A stretch of DNA of 64,000 nt from Takakia lepidozioides (lineage: Eukaryota > Streptophyta > Takakiopsida > Takakiales > Takakiaceae): assembly GCA_030704615.1 (NCBI GenBank), contig CM060734.1:24306001-24370000 (forward strand), written 5' to 3'. Below are positions 1-10,075 of the stretch, piece by piece. Under the pieces are notes generated by a model. The model saw only the letters and a program-made list of their open reading frames with translations. It was not told where the DNA came from and ran no database searches. Made by a program: the position numbers and the translations under genes. The stretch's first letter is position 1, and each line of letters starts with the position of its first letter.

Positions 1-1574
1 GACCTGCCAAAACAGGACACTCCATTCGATGAAGTTGTTTTGAGAAACCTGAACGACAATGCCGCAGCGATTGCCCCATTGGCTGACAAAGACATCCAGG
101 ACAGAATCATTTCGGCTTTGGATGCAAAAGAGCCCGAGAAAACTGCTACTCCAAAACGAAAGGGGAAGATTGTCGGGGATCCGAAGGGGAAGGGGAAAAG
201 TGCAGCTCCGCAAGGACAGGGACCGTCAGAGGTTCTTGAAAGACAGCCTTCTCCCGCAAGGAGGGATAGGAGAACATCAAAGTCGAGGGAGCAAGTTTTC
301 GAGGCGAGAGAACATCCCTCCAGGGTTTTGGGCCAGTCAATCGTAAGGTGCAAAATGAAAGTTTTCTTGCAATGATGCAGTCCAGGAAGTCCACATTCAA
401 AGGGGTGCCCTCGAAATCATGGGACATGCTTGTTTCGTTCCTCACTCAGGTGAACTTATGTCTAAACTGTTGTATGAATAATTGTGTTTTGGCAGCTTGT
501 TGTGGCTTGTCCAGGGGATTGATCTCCTGTTAGATTTGGATTGGGCTTCTTACACTGTCTCATGTTTTTGGCTGTAGGTCACAAAAAGTCCGGAATGGGT
601 GAATGGAGTTCAGCAGGCATACGCGACTGACCTTGTGGTGCTGGACATTCCTGACGGTTTTCCTGTCCCTGATGTGTTTCCTTCCAATTCGACCCCGACT
701 TGGAACAAATCGGATTCTCGTTACTGGCAGTGGGCTTTCTCGTTCAGCAACAAGTTCCTTTCGGACTCGGGGGCTCTTCTTCTCATGCAGTCAAAGGACA
801 TGTCGGCTCGAAGAACTCTTTTCAGCTACATGAAAGCTTCCGGGTTTCGTGTCATCAAAACTTGGACATGCATCAATACTCTGCCTCTTACGAAGGGCGA
901 GTTCCCGGGGCAGAAAGTGAGTTGGTTCCTTTCAATTGATGTTTCGTGGTTTTTCGGTAAATCAAAATGGTGGGTTATGTCTTCTGTCTCATGCTCTCTT
1001 CGTGATTATTGACAGACATGGGTGTTCGAAGCTTTGTGCCTGGTGAGGCGGAAGGACACTCTTCCTGCTGGTGTTGCTGAGTTTCAGTTGAGGGACCTTG
1101 CAGCTCACATTGACCCCACCTGCGAGCCTGTGGAGGATGATGTTATCTTCAATTACGTCGACCCGGGTCGGACTATGAAAAGGTCGATTGGTGTCCCTTG
1201 GAGAGGTGCACGGGAGAAATCTCCAGTTTTCATGCAGACTTTGGTGGAGACATGCAGCCGTCATGGTGGACGAGTGGTTGACTTGTCTATGGGCACAGGT
1301 GGGGCCCTTCACATTGTGTTTGACATATGGGCAGTGACCTTAGGGAAACCCTGTTTTTATTTCTCGTTCTTCTTGGATTTGCAGGAGCATGTTTTCATGC
1401 TTGCAAGAGCGCCGGAAGGCACTTCTTCGGCATGGAAGCTGATACGGAGCTCTTCTCAAGCGAGCTTCGTCAGCTTGAGTCGGGCACTACTTCTGCCCCA
1501 TCCACAGAGGGACTTCTGGAGGAGCCCGAAGCGCCTGACGAGGATCTGGACGTGGACTCCGATTTTGAGTGTGA
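1..1574 (+). CDS. 5' part of a split gene: permuted N4/N6 DNA methyltransferase-like domain (open at left edge)
   Basis: Exons read as <1-449, 578-916, 1016-1298 and 1385-1574; introns all GT-AG with consistent phases (0, 0, 1, then 2 at the last donor). The first exon is open from base 1 and encodes a basic Lys/Pro/Arg linker. It must change from frame 1 to frame 3 somewhere in about 270-372, so there is a frameshift, an error or an unseen tiny intron. Exon 2 holds LVVLDIPDG (DIPD at 644-655) where class-beta methyltransferases have the catalytic (D/N/S)PP(Y/F/W) motif IV, followed by a W-rich helix and a GALLLMQ strand. Exons 3-4 join as VVDLSMGTGACFHACKSAGR then HFFGMEAD, like the SAM-binding motif I and its acidic strand. 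Order IV then I is the beta-class permutation. The degenerate motif IV suggests altered or lost catalysis. Acidic tail DEDLDVDSDFECE. Continues at 8006 after the retrotransposon-bearing intron. The domain call is inference from motifs. Confidence 0.5.
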
Positions 1575-1579
1575 GTAAG
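1575..1579 (+). repeat. 5-bp target-site duplication (left copy), also a splice donor
   Basis: GTAAG directly before the LTR; identical GTAAG follows the right LTR at 7878-7882. With the first T of the LTR it reads GTAAGT, a perfect 5' splice site for the exon ending at 1574. Confidence 0.9.
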
Positions 1580-2305
1580 TGTCGCGGCCCTTTGCCTTGA
1601 GGGCAGGGGGTCGGGACACATGAGGGGCTGCCCCTGTGGTGGGGGCAGCGGCAGCGATAGGTATGGGGGGCTGAAGCACCCTTGAGTGCCCAAGACACTC
1701 AAGGAGGCAGAGGCGCTCACTAGGTGGAGCCCCGCACACCGGGTTGCGGTGGGGGTGGCTCCACAAGGGGTGGCGGTAGCTTAGCGGGACTTAGTGGGGG
1801 TGGCATAGGACTCACCATGGGGGCGGATACCTCGTGGTGGGAGTCGTGGGGAGTCTTGGGACTCATCACGGTCCATAGGGGCCGTGGTGAGTGGGCCAAG
1901 ACTCACCGCGACTCATCACCGGGAGTCGAGGGTTTTCGTGGTGGTTCGCCATAAAATGGCATGGCTGGTTGTGAAACCCCCGCGGACAGCTACAGAAGTA
2001 TATATAAGGGGGAGTAGTTACCCTGAGAATGGTGCAAGCCCGTTGGTGACCAAAACTAGTGAGTAAGCGAGCGAGCCGGAAAGCGACCAAAGAGTGGGGA
2101 GCTATTCCGGACTGCCATCTACCAAAGGGAATTCCACCAGGCCCAAATAGGTGGAGGGTTTAGGGAGAAGCGAAGGGGGACCGTTATGTCCTGGTGAGCA
2201 GCCGAAGCTCCAAGTTGGCCCGGGGCCAGGTTGGGAGTCAGGCGCGCGCATCAAAACGAGTAACTATGACTTGAAGGGGAGCTTACCGAAGTGAGGTGCG
2301 CGACA
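1580..2305 (+). repeat. 5' LTR
   Basis: Starts TGTCGCGG and ends GCGCGACA, with TG..CA termini and an 8-bp imperfect terminal inverted repeat. 726 bp, five differences from the 3' LTR. Contains a TATA box at 1999-2007, so transcription probably starts about 30 bp further on. Confidence 0.95.
1999..2007 (+). promoter_or_regulatory. TATA box of the LTR promoter
   Basis: TATATATAA followed by a G-rich stretch, about 300 bp before the LTR end; the same box is in the 3' LTR (about 7571-7579). The 3' LTR copy points toward the SWIM exons and could drive a shortened host transcript. Confidence 0.6.
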
Positions 2306-2307
2306 CT

Positions 2308-2319
2308 TGGTATCAGAGC
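2308..2319 (+). other. Primer-binding site, initiator tRNA-Met
   Basis: TGGTATCAGAGC two bases after the 5' LTR. This is the standard complement of the 3' end of plant initiator methionine tRNA used by copia and gypsy elements. Confidence 0.9.
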
Positions 2320-2465
2320 TTAGAGTTCAGTACGCGATCGTCCTTGGGATTGGCCTCATCATGGGGTCGGGCAAATCGAAGCGAAAGCGGAACGGCCCAA
2401 AAGATGATGATCCTGGTGAGCCCGATGGGGGCGACGTGTCACCGAGGCGGCCGTTTTAGGGAGCG

Positions 2466-5400
2466 ATGCACATTTCCGAAAACGAGGCCGCTCAAGAGCG
2501 GGAGGAATCCGAGGAGTCGAAGCCCGAGGAATCCGTGAGAGCTCCAACCAACCAACAGATGCCTCCCATGCCGGCAGCCTTTTGGGAAGGGTTGTTGGCG
2601 CAATTTGGCGGGACGCTGAAAGACGTGTTGAGGGCGGCTAATGCCACTTCCACTAAGGCAAAGTTTAAGGTGAAGCCTAAGGAACCCGGCACCTTCGAGG
2701 GCATCCGAAATCGGAAGGCACTCAACACCTGGCTCCTGGAGCTAGAGCAGTACTTCCGGGCGGCCAAGTTGAGTGACGAGGATCGGGTGGAAGTGGCTCC
2801 CACCTATTTGAGGGGCTATGCTCAACAATGGTGGAAGAAACGCCTTCACGACCGAGGTCCAAGCCCGGAAACCTTGAACTGGAGTGGGTTCAAGGAATTG
2901 ATGAAGAGACAGTTTGTGCCCCTCAACGCGTCCTGGCTTGCCCGGGACAAGATGAGGAATTTGAAGCAAACAGATGACATTCGGGGGTATGTCCAGGCTT
3001 TCAATGTGCTGTTGCTCGAAGTCGCAGACATGGCAGAACCAGAAATGGTCTTCAACTTTGTGGCGGGACTGGCCCCATGGGCCAGGCGAAAGTTGGAGGA
3101 GAAGCCACCCAAGACTTTGGACGAGGCAATTGAGAGGGCTAAATGTTTCTCGGATGTCCCTAGGGTTGAGAGACAAGGCCGTACGGAGCTGAACCACAAG
3201 AAGACCCGGCGGGAAGGTGACTCCTTCCGACCGGAAAAGAAGTGGGATAGGCCACGCGGCGACAATGGCACGGGGAAATCGAAGGGAGGGCCTTCACACG
3301 TCAAGGCGGCACCCGGTGCTTCGAAAGGAAAAACGGGTGGAGCGGCTTATGGCGGACAGAAGGCGACCTTTGATGGAGTGTGTTTCAATTGTGGGGAGCC
3401 CGGGCACATGGCCAAGAAGTGCACGAAACCCCGACAATTGAACATGACTCGGGCGACCATAGAGCTGTCAGAAGATACCATTAGTCGCTTGGTGGAAGCG
3501 GTGGTCGCCAGGACTTGCAAGGTAGGCAAATATTCTTGTGAGTTGTATCAGAAAACTGGCACATTGCGTAAAGGGAGTCACTTATTGTTCGTGGATGGGA
3601 TAATATCCGGAACTAACGTGTCATTGTTGGTGGACACAGGAGCGTCGCACTCCTTCATGACACCGGCAACGGCACAAAAGCTGGGACTCCCAACAACTGA
3701 CGTAGGGGCCTCTATTGAGGTGCGTTCTGCCAAAAGAGAACCGCAATTGGCGACGAGGTTGGCGTGCGATGTTCCTCTTCAACTGGGGAGTTGGGAGGGA
3801 CGTGAGAACTTCACCGTCTGCGAGATCGATGGAGTGGATCTCATTTTGGGGATGACCTTTTTGAGCAAATTCGGAGCGGTCATAGATGGCCGCAAGAGGG
3901 TAGTCATGCTGCCATGTTCGAATGGTGGCGAGGTCTTACGAGTTTCGGAAACGCCCAAACCCATGGGAGGGCGAATAAACCTTCTGTCAGCAAGGGAGTG
4001 GGCCGTGGAGGAGCCACACGAGCCCCAGTTTTTGCTCTACATTAGAGAAGTGAAGGGAGAAGGCGATGGAGAGCCGAGCCCAGATTGGATCAAGGGGATT
4101 TTGGAGAAATACCATGATGTGATGCCGGAGGATTTGCCAAGCGGTTTGCCACCGCGAAGAGGAGTTGACCACAAGATTGAGGTGATACCGGGATCGGAAC
4201 CGCCTACCAAGGCGCCCTACCAGTTGAGCCACAGAGAGTTGGTCGAGCTGAAGACTCAGCTCAAGGATCTAATGTCAAAGGGGTACATTCGGCCGAGTAA
4301 GTCACCCTACGGAGCCCCGGTGCTATTTGCAGACAAGAAGGATGGGATCAAAATGGATGACAGAAAGGTGAGGGCGATCTTGGACTGGGAGCCTCCGACT
4401 TCGGTCCCGGGAGTGCGATCCTTCCTAGGACTCGCCTCCTATTACCGGAAGTATGTGAGAAATTTCGCCAAGATTGCGGGGCCGCTGTCAGACCTTCTGT
4501 GTAAATCTAAAGTCTGGGCATGGAACACCTTTTGCGGCCAAGCTTTTGCTGAATTGAAGCAGCGGATGGCGGAAGCTCCAGTCTTGAAAATCCCGGAGTT
4601 CGATCGTCCGTTCGAGATACATACAGATGCGTTGGACTTCGCGATCGGGGGTGTACTGATGCAAGAGGGACGTCCAGTGGCTTATGAAAGTAAGAAACTG
4701 AATGAAGTGGAGCGACGGTGGCCGACGCACGAGAAAGAGATGAAGGCGGTGGTGCATTGTCTTGAGCTTTGGCGCCACTATGTTGGTTCCAACCCAGTGA
4801 AGGTGTTCACGGACAATGTCACGGTGAAGTATTTTGCCACACAGCCCAAGTTGTCCCCAAAACAACTTAGGTGGCAAGATACTTTGGCAGTGTTCGACGT
4901 GGATATCCAGTACAAACCGGGACGAGACAACGTGGTGGCCGATGCTTTAAGTAGAAAGCAACAGCTCTTTTTGGTGTACAAGGGCGAGACGGCGCTCCAA
5001 AGGAAGATCCGAAAGGCTTGCCGGAAGGATGAGCTGGCGAAGTCCGTGACGCAGGACTTGAGGATGGGGGTTAAATCGCAGTTCCACTTGCAAAATGGAC
5101 TGCTTTGGTATAAGCAAAAGCGCCCCTACGTGCCAAAGGGAGGGATCAGAGATAGCCTCTTGAGAGAATGCCATGATAGCCCGCTTGCGGGCCACGGCGG
5201 AGCCAAGCGCACTGCGGCACTCTTGAAGAAAGAGTATTTCTGGCCCAAACTGAGGGAGGAGGCAGAGGAGTATGTCAAGACATGCACCACATGCCAACAA
5301 AACCGGAGCGAGTACAAAAAGCAAGCGGGGCTGTTACAACCCTTGCCGATTCCAGAGGGGACTTGGGAAAGCGTCTCGATGGATTTCATGACTGCTATGC

Positions 5401-5507
5401 CGCTGTCAAAAGGATTCGATGCAATCATGGTGGTGGTGGATAGGTTCAGTAAAATGGGCCATTTCATCCCCACCAAGGAGACGGCAACGGCGCAGGAGAC
5501 AGGATGA
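2466..5507 (+). pseudogene. gag-pol polyprotein of the gypsy element, RT core deleted
   Basis: A 1013-codon frame. Gag capsid-like region about residues 70-230; zinc knuckle CFNCGEPGHMAKKC at 3381-3422; protease LVDTGAS with the catalytic DTG at 3633-3641; start of reverse transcriptase (KGYIRPSKSPYGAPV) near 4279. At about 4347 the frame jumps from ADKKDG straight to KMDDRKVRAILDW, which in intact elements lies some 150 residues later, after the palm with the YxDD catalytic motif. So the RT active site is gone by an in-frame deletion. RNase H is complete in its key residues (HTDA, HEKEM, FTDN, NVVADALSR; 4610-4960). Integrase begins with an HHCC finger (about 5150-5310) and the first catalytic Asp (SMDFMTAMP, about 5375-5400). 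A TGA at 5505-5507 interrupts integrase. The ATG at 2466 is the first long-frame start; the true Gag start could be nearer 2360. Confidence 0.9.
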
Positions 5508-6246
5508 CTTTACTTCGCCCACGTCTTAAAGCATCATGGAGTCCCGAAGGATATTGTCTCGGACCGCGATCCAAAGTTTACGAGTAAATTTTGGAGGGCA
5601 CTTTGGAAGAAGATGGGGACGAGGCTGAAGATGACTATGGAAAAGCACCTCTGGTGCCGACAAGTTGGGCAGCCCAGGACGTTGAGGAACCGGCAGTAGC
5701 GGCAGTACTGGAAGAACGCGAGCATTTGTTGAAGCTCGCAAAGTACAACATTGCCAAAACTAGGAAACGGTATGAAAGGCAGGCGAATCGGAAGCGGAGG
5801 GAAGTAAAGTTTGAGGCAGGCACGGAGGTCTGGTTGAACATCAAGAATTTCCGACTACCTCCGGAAGTGAGTCCGAAGTTCGTACCTCCGTATGCGGGAC
5901 CCTTTCGCATTCGGTGTATGAATTGGAGCTGCCGGCAAACAGCAAGGTGCACCCAGTATTCCATGTCTCCCTTTTGAAGCCTTACTTCAAAGATGAAGCG
6001 CGTCCGAATCGGCATCAAGTGTTGCGTCCGCCACCTATGCTGTTGGATCATGAAAATGAACCTGAGTACGAGGTGGAGGCAATACTTAAGTCGAGGAGGT
6101 TCAAGAACCGAGAAACGGAGTATCTCGTCAAATGGAAGGGCTATCATCATGTGGAGGCATCTTGGGTGCGTGCCTCAGAAATGGGAAACGCATCCGAGGC
6201 GGTTGCAGCTTTCGAAGGGCAACCTCAAAAGCGGAAGAAGCGTTGA
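5508..6246 (+). pseudogene. Integrase C-terminus and chromodomain of the gypsy element
   Basis: After the TGA the same frame continues with FAHVLKHHGVPKDIVSDRDP, carrying the second integrase Asp. Near 5618-5632 sequence jumps to a later part of pol (VEEPAVAAVLEEREHLLKLA), so the third catalytic residue (Glu) is deleted. A frameshift near 5905 moves reading to the frame of 5914-6246: YELELPANSKVHPVFHVSLL, then a chromodomain (YEVEAILKSRRF, YLVKWKGY, ASWV; about 6065-6200) and a basic KRKKR end. Aromatic residues of the chromodomain cage are kept. Chromodomains steer chromovirus integration to marked chromatin. Confidence 0.88.
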
Positions 6247-7151
6247 TGGGGACATCAACCTTGGAGCGTGGGGGAGGAAATGCATGCTTAGCCCGGCTTA
6301 GCTAGCTTAGGAATCCGATTGCAAAAACTTGTATTGTACAAAACGTGCTATAAATGAAATGGCTTCCAAATGTTGTGCGTCCTATTTTGTTTGGAATGGT
6401 GATGCATGGTATGGTTGGCTAGTGTGTAGAATGCATGCTAGCTCATAAAAGTGGGAGAGGTAAATTGGGTTAATCGTGTGTTTGCGTAGTGCCGAAATCG
6501 GGTGACCCCCATCCAAGGGACAAGGAAACTTGCGCCTTCTTTGGGAGTTCACGTGCTAGTGCGCACCTGGCGCGTGCGCATACTATAACTGCGCTACCAA
6601 GGGGGTTGCCTTGTAGTGCGGGCTAACGCGGAAGCTACGTGCTTCCGTTCACGTACTATAATCGTGTAGCCTCGGGACGAAGTCGTAGTGCGGCTTCGGC
6701 GTGTTCCCGTACCTCAGGCCAACATTCCAAGGTGGACCCAATTGTAGTGATTGGGGCGCACGGTTGGTTCAAGGTTATCTTCCTAGTCAAAGAGGGTTCC
6801 AGGTGAACCCTTGCTCAAGGCGATGCCAAAAGCGGCATCATGAGCGATCGCAAGCAATGTTGTTGCAGTAAGGCGATTCGATCCTCGGGGAGGATCGTTC
6901 CTTGGCCTTGAAGTAGGCCAAGAAGAGTGCACTGGGAGGAGCTGGAGAGGCTCCACCCTTGGCCGGGACTTGGAGGAAGTCGGCCGAACTAGCTAGTGGA
7001 GAGTAGAGTCAAGTGTGGGGTTTGGTTCTTTGCCATGGGACGCCATGGTGCGGAAACAAACTCCTTGATGTGGGACGCCACAACTTGGATGTTCGTTTCT
7101 ACAAAATGGACAAGTCGATGAGGACATCGACTCCCTGTTGGTAGGGGTGTG
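6247..7151 (+). other. Long non-coding 3' region of the gypsy element with a degenerate repeat
   Basis: About 900 bp between the chromodomain stop and the 3' LTR without a convincing frame. At 6487, 6557, 6614, 6686 and 6745 a TAGTG core recurs at 57-72-bp spacing, usually followed by CG-rich sequence; ACTATAA occurs near 6583 and 6656. The last bases before the LTR (GGTAGGGGTGTG, about 7140-7151) are the only candidate polypurine tract and are a weak one. Confidence 0.6.
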
Positions 7152-7877
7152 TGTCGCGGCCCTTTGCCTTGAGGGCAGGGGGTTGGGACACATGAGGGGC
7201 TGCCCCTGTGGTGGGGGCAGCGGCAGCGATAGGTATGGGGGGCTGAAGCACCCTTGAGTGCCCAAGACACTCAAGGAGGCAGAGGCGCTCACTAGGTGGA
7301 GCCCCGCACACCGGGTTGCGGTGGGGGTGGCTCCACAAGGGGTGGCGGTAGCTTAGCGGGACTTAGTGGGGGTGGCATAGGACTCACCATGGGGGCGGAT
7401 ACCTCGTGGTGGGAGTCGTGGGGAGTCTTGGGACTCATCACGGTCCATAGGGGCCGTGGTGAGTGGGCCAAGACTCACCGCGACTCATCACCGGGAGTCG
7501 AGGGTTTTCGTGGTGGTTCGCCATAAAATGGCATGGCTGGTTGTGAAACCCCCGCGGACAGCTACAGAAGTATATATAAGGGGGAGTAGTTACCCTGAGA
7601 ACGGTGCAAGCCCGTTGGTGACCAAAACTAGTGAGTAAGCGAGCGAGCCGGAAAGCGACCAAAAAGTGGGGAGCTATTCCGGACTGCCATCTACCAAAGG
7701 GAATTCCACCAGGCCCAAATAGGTGGAGGGTTTAGGGAGAAGCGAAGGGGGACCGTTATGTCCCGGTGAGCAGCCGAAGCTCCAAGTTGGCCCGGGGCCA
7801 AGTTGGGAGTCAGGCGCGCGCATCAAAACGAGTAACTATGACTTGAAGGGGAGCTTACCGAAGTGAGGTGCGCGACA
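7152..7877 (+). repeat. 3' LTR
   Basis: 726 bp, nearly identical to 1580-2305, ends GCGCGACA, followed by the GTAAG duplication at 7878-7882. Confidence 0.95.
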
Positions 7878-8005
7878 GTAAGTTCTTGTGTAGTCGTGCA
7901 AAATATGTTGCATTTCCTTGTGTCGTTCCCATTCAAGAAATAGTGGCTTTCGTTGTCTATATCTGGATGTTAACATCTACCACCATTCCTCTTCTTGCTT
8001 TGCAG

Positions 8006-9198
8006 AGTTCAGCACCAGTCATCGAATCAGCAGACACCTTTCGGTTTCCAAGGATACTACATGTCCCCGAGCCCCCCTAGATCCAACCGCTTGCCGGTTT
8101 ACGCGGAAGCTTGCGCACGGGTGTTATCCGAACAAACACTGTATTCGCATCTTCATGAAGGTCGTGGAAAAAAAAAACGTCATGGATGTGCTGTTGTATT
8201 CATAGATGATATTGCTGTAAACTCTGTAAGTGGTTCCTCTGAAACCTCCAATATTTCTTTAGGTTCAAGTACCGAGGCTCAATAAATTGTGTTTTGGTTT
8301 TGCTTCCATCTCCAAACTGTTTTTCAAGTTCTTTGCGCGTTCCCGTAAGTACAGTTAGGGATTGCCTAGGATAGGTCTTCGGATTGCGGAATTGAAAAAT
8401 GTTTGTGTGTTGGAATGAATGTACTGCTTTGCCCAAAAAAAATGTTTGCTTTCAATATTCAGTTCTCTAGTGGGCGATCTCCTCATTCCAAAGTCATGAC
8501 CTCAATCATAATTCATCAGCAAACCTGCCATTGTTCTCGGCCACAAAGAATATTCATGTGGGGGCCATGAAGAGGGATAAAAAATTAGGACATAGGCGAC
8601 AGCTGATCCGCGGTAATAGGGGGGGGGAAGCACGGAATTAGGGCCTGAACACGTGGATGCTTGCTGACGTGGCGTGAGCCTAGCCAGGCTCACAGGCTCA
8701 CAGGCTCACGCGCAAGCATTCCCCCCATTTCCGGTTCCTCAGACCCAGCCATTGCAGACTGCTCGGTCCAGTAGAGGCGGATTGGACAATTCTGCACATC
8801 CCACAATGCGATTTGGAAGAGTGAAGAGACGACACCCTCCCAACAAGTTGAATGAGACTCGGATTGCCAATGCTCTTGGGATGGCTTGCACTATTCAGAG
8901 CCCCGTGGACGTACCCCCACCCGGCCTTGGGCGTGTGTATCGGATGGCAACGGCCGGCTCGGCTGTACGCGACGATGTATACACAATTACGATTGGAGTG
9001 GAGCCGACTTGCAATTGTACGGACTTCTCGTTGATGGAAGCAAAGAAGGGTTCGAAGTATTATCCGTGCAAGCATCTGTATTACATTTACCTGAAGAGGT
9101 TGAGGATGAACGTGACTATTGATGACTTTATTCATGCACCGGCGTTGAGCGTGAACGAGCTGCACAAACTCCTCCTTAGGGATTCCAGAAATCATTGA
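8006..9198 (+). CDS. 3' part of the same gene: SWIM zinc-finger C-terminus
   Basis: Exon 8006-8225 starts after a TTGCAG acceptor and joins in frame to the exon ending at 1574 (Asp-Phe-Glu-Cys-Glu then VQHQSSNQQTPFGFQGYY). It ends with a GTAAGT donor after DDIAVNS, phase 0. The last exon begins at 8743 (after CCTCAG) or 8758 (after TTGCAG); both are in frame. It ends at the TGA 9196-9198. It carries a SWIM motif: CNC, about 16 residues, then CKH, preceded by a Tyr-Thr-Ile-Thr-Ile-Gly-Val-Glu-Pro-Thr strand (about 8980-9080). SWIM fingers bind DNA or protein and occur in FAR1/MULE transposases, MEKK1-type ligases and Sws1-like proteins. Fusion with a methyltransferase-like domain is not an arrangement I recognise. 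The linkage of the two halves rests on phase-compatible splice sites, not on transcript data. Confidence 0.55.
8672..8711. repeat. Hairpin with perfect 10-bp arms inside an intron
   Basis: GCGTGAGCCT (8672-8681) and AGGCTCACGC (8702-8711) flank a loop made of further CAGGCTCA copies. It is preceded by TGACGTG. A sister hairpin lies at 14886-14909. Confidence 0.7.
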
Positions 9199-9349
9199 TG
9201 GGGCAAAGGGAATCCTCCATATGGATATTTTCAATTGCATTTTGCTGTATCAGACTTTTTTTTGCAGTGTAATGAAATGCACCCCAAAACTCCTGGAATG
9301 AGGCAATATTCCATTCAAACTAAGATCCAACAAAAGCAGTTGTGGGGCC

Positions 9350-9660
9350 ATGTCTGGAAAAATGGCGCCGAATTTCTCTTTTTGGGGCCGAAAACTGGCT
9401 AAGTCCCAACATGCACTGGTACCTGTGTCTGGGAAAATGGCGTCGAATTTCTCTTTTTTGGGCCGAAAACTGGCTAAGTCCCAACATGCACTGGTACCGT
9501 GTCTGGAAAAATGGCGCCGAATTTCTCTTTTTTGGGCCGAAAACTGGCTAAGTCCCAACATGCACTGGTACAGTGTCTGGAAAAATGGTGCCGAATTTCC
9601 CTATTTTGCGCCGAAAACTGGCTAAGTGCGAACATGCACTGGAAAAATGGCGCCGAATTA
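9350..9660 (+). repeat. Tandem repeat, 74-75-bp unit, about four copies
   Basis: Unit starts GAAAAATGGCGCCGAATTTC, contains GGGCCGAAAACTGGCTAAGT and ends ACATGCACTGGTAC..GTGTCTG. Copies begin near 9358, 9432, 9507 and 9581; the fourth is more diverged and a fifth start is at 9642. The three first copies differ at only a few positions. Long frames here come from the repeat and are not genes. Confidence 0.92.
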
Positions 9661-9800
9661 CCTGTCATGAGGGGACCTATAGCCGCGGAATTCGGCACCA
9701 TTTTTCGCCAGAGAGACCTATTACCGAAATACGTCGCCGTTTTTTCAGGTTACGGACCCTATTACCGCGAAATTCGGCGCCATATTTGCACATGTCGCTG
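9661..9800. repeat. Inverted relatives of the 75-bp repeat core
   Basis: AATTCGGCACCATTTTTCGCC (about 9689-9709) and AAATTCGGCGCCATATTTGC (about 9770-9789) are reverse complements of the repeat start AAAATGGCGCCGAATT. The block therefore has arms in both orientations, as in a fold-back element. Confidence 0.6.
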
Positions 9801-9904
9801 GGAATTGGCATGAGCGGAAGACGAAATATCATGAGCACAACTGTCAAAACTACAATTTTCCCTTCAAGGGGCCGAATAATATATTTGTTTTTCCTGACAC
9901 ATTG

Positions 9905-10020
9905 CATTAAATTATTATTATTATTTTATTTTATTTTCGAAATTTGTACTTCTGCTCATGAAAACCGATTGTCTTACTACTCCGCTCATGCCGCTCATGC
10001 CGCTCATGCTCATGAAATAG
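9905..10020. repeat. Microsatellites (ATT/ATTTT and CGCTCATGC)
   Basis: TTATTATTATTTTATTTTATTTT near 9912-9938 and repeated CGCTCATGC at about 9983-10012. Confidence 0.8.
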
Positions 10021-10075
10021 CTAACCTCGAAAGGAGCAGAGGAAGAGAATCGCTATCAAGGCTTTACCTTATACT

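Larger units (their letters stand above)
1580..7877 (+). mobile_element. Ty3/gypsy LTR retrotransposon (chromovirus type), recent but defective
   Basis: Two LTRs of 726 bp (TGTCGCGG...GCGCGACA) bound a 6298-bp element. A 5-bp target duplication GTAAG lies at 1575-1579 and 7878-7882. A tRNA-Met-i primer site follows the first LTR. Gag zinc knuckle, aspartic protease, RT remnant, RNase H, integrase and a C-terminal chromodomain occur in gypsy order. Comparing the LTRs by eye I find five substitutions (for example AATGG/AACGG near 2030/7602 and CCAGG/CCAAG near 2228/7800), so insertion is recent. Pol is broken by two internal deletions, one stop and one frameshift, so the element must have depended on another copy. 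It lies inside an intron of the host gene, same strand. Confidence 0.95.

Noticed and set aside
1576-1578. TAA as the stop of the methyltransferase-like gene
   Set aside because: It lies in a perfect GTAAGT donor, and the exon at 8006 continues in the right phase.
2742-3304. Minus-strand frames of about 150 codons across gag
   Set aside because: Shadows of the gag-pol frame in GC-rich sequence.
9342-9813. Overlapping 70-100-codon frames with repeated FSFWGRKLAKSQHALV peptides
   Set aside because: Product of the 75-bp tandem repeat, open in several frames on both strands.
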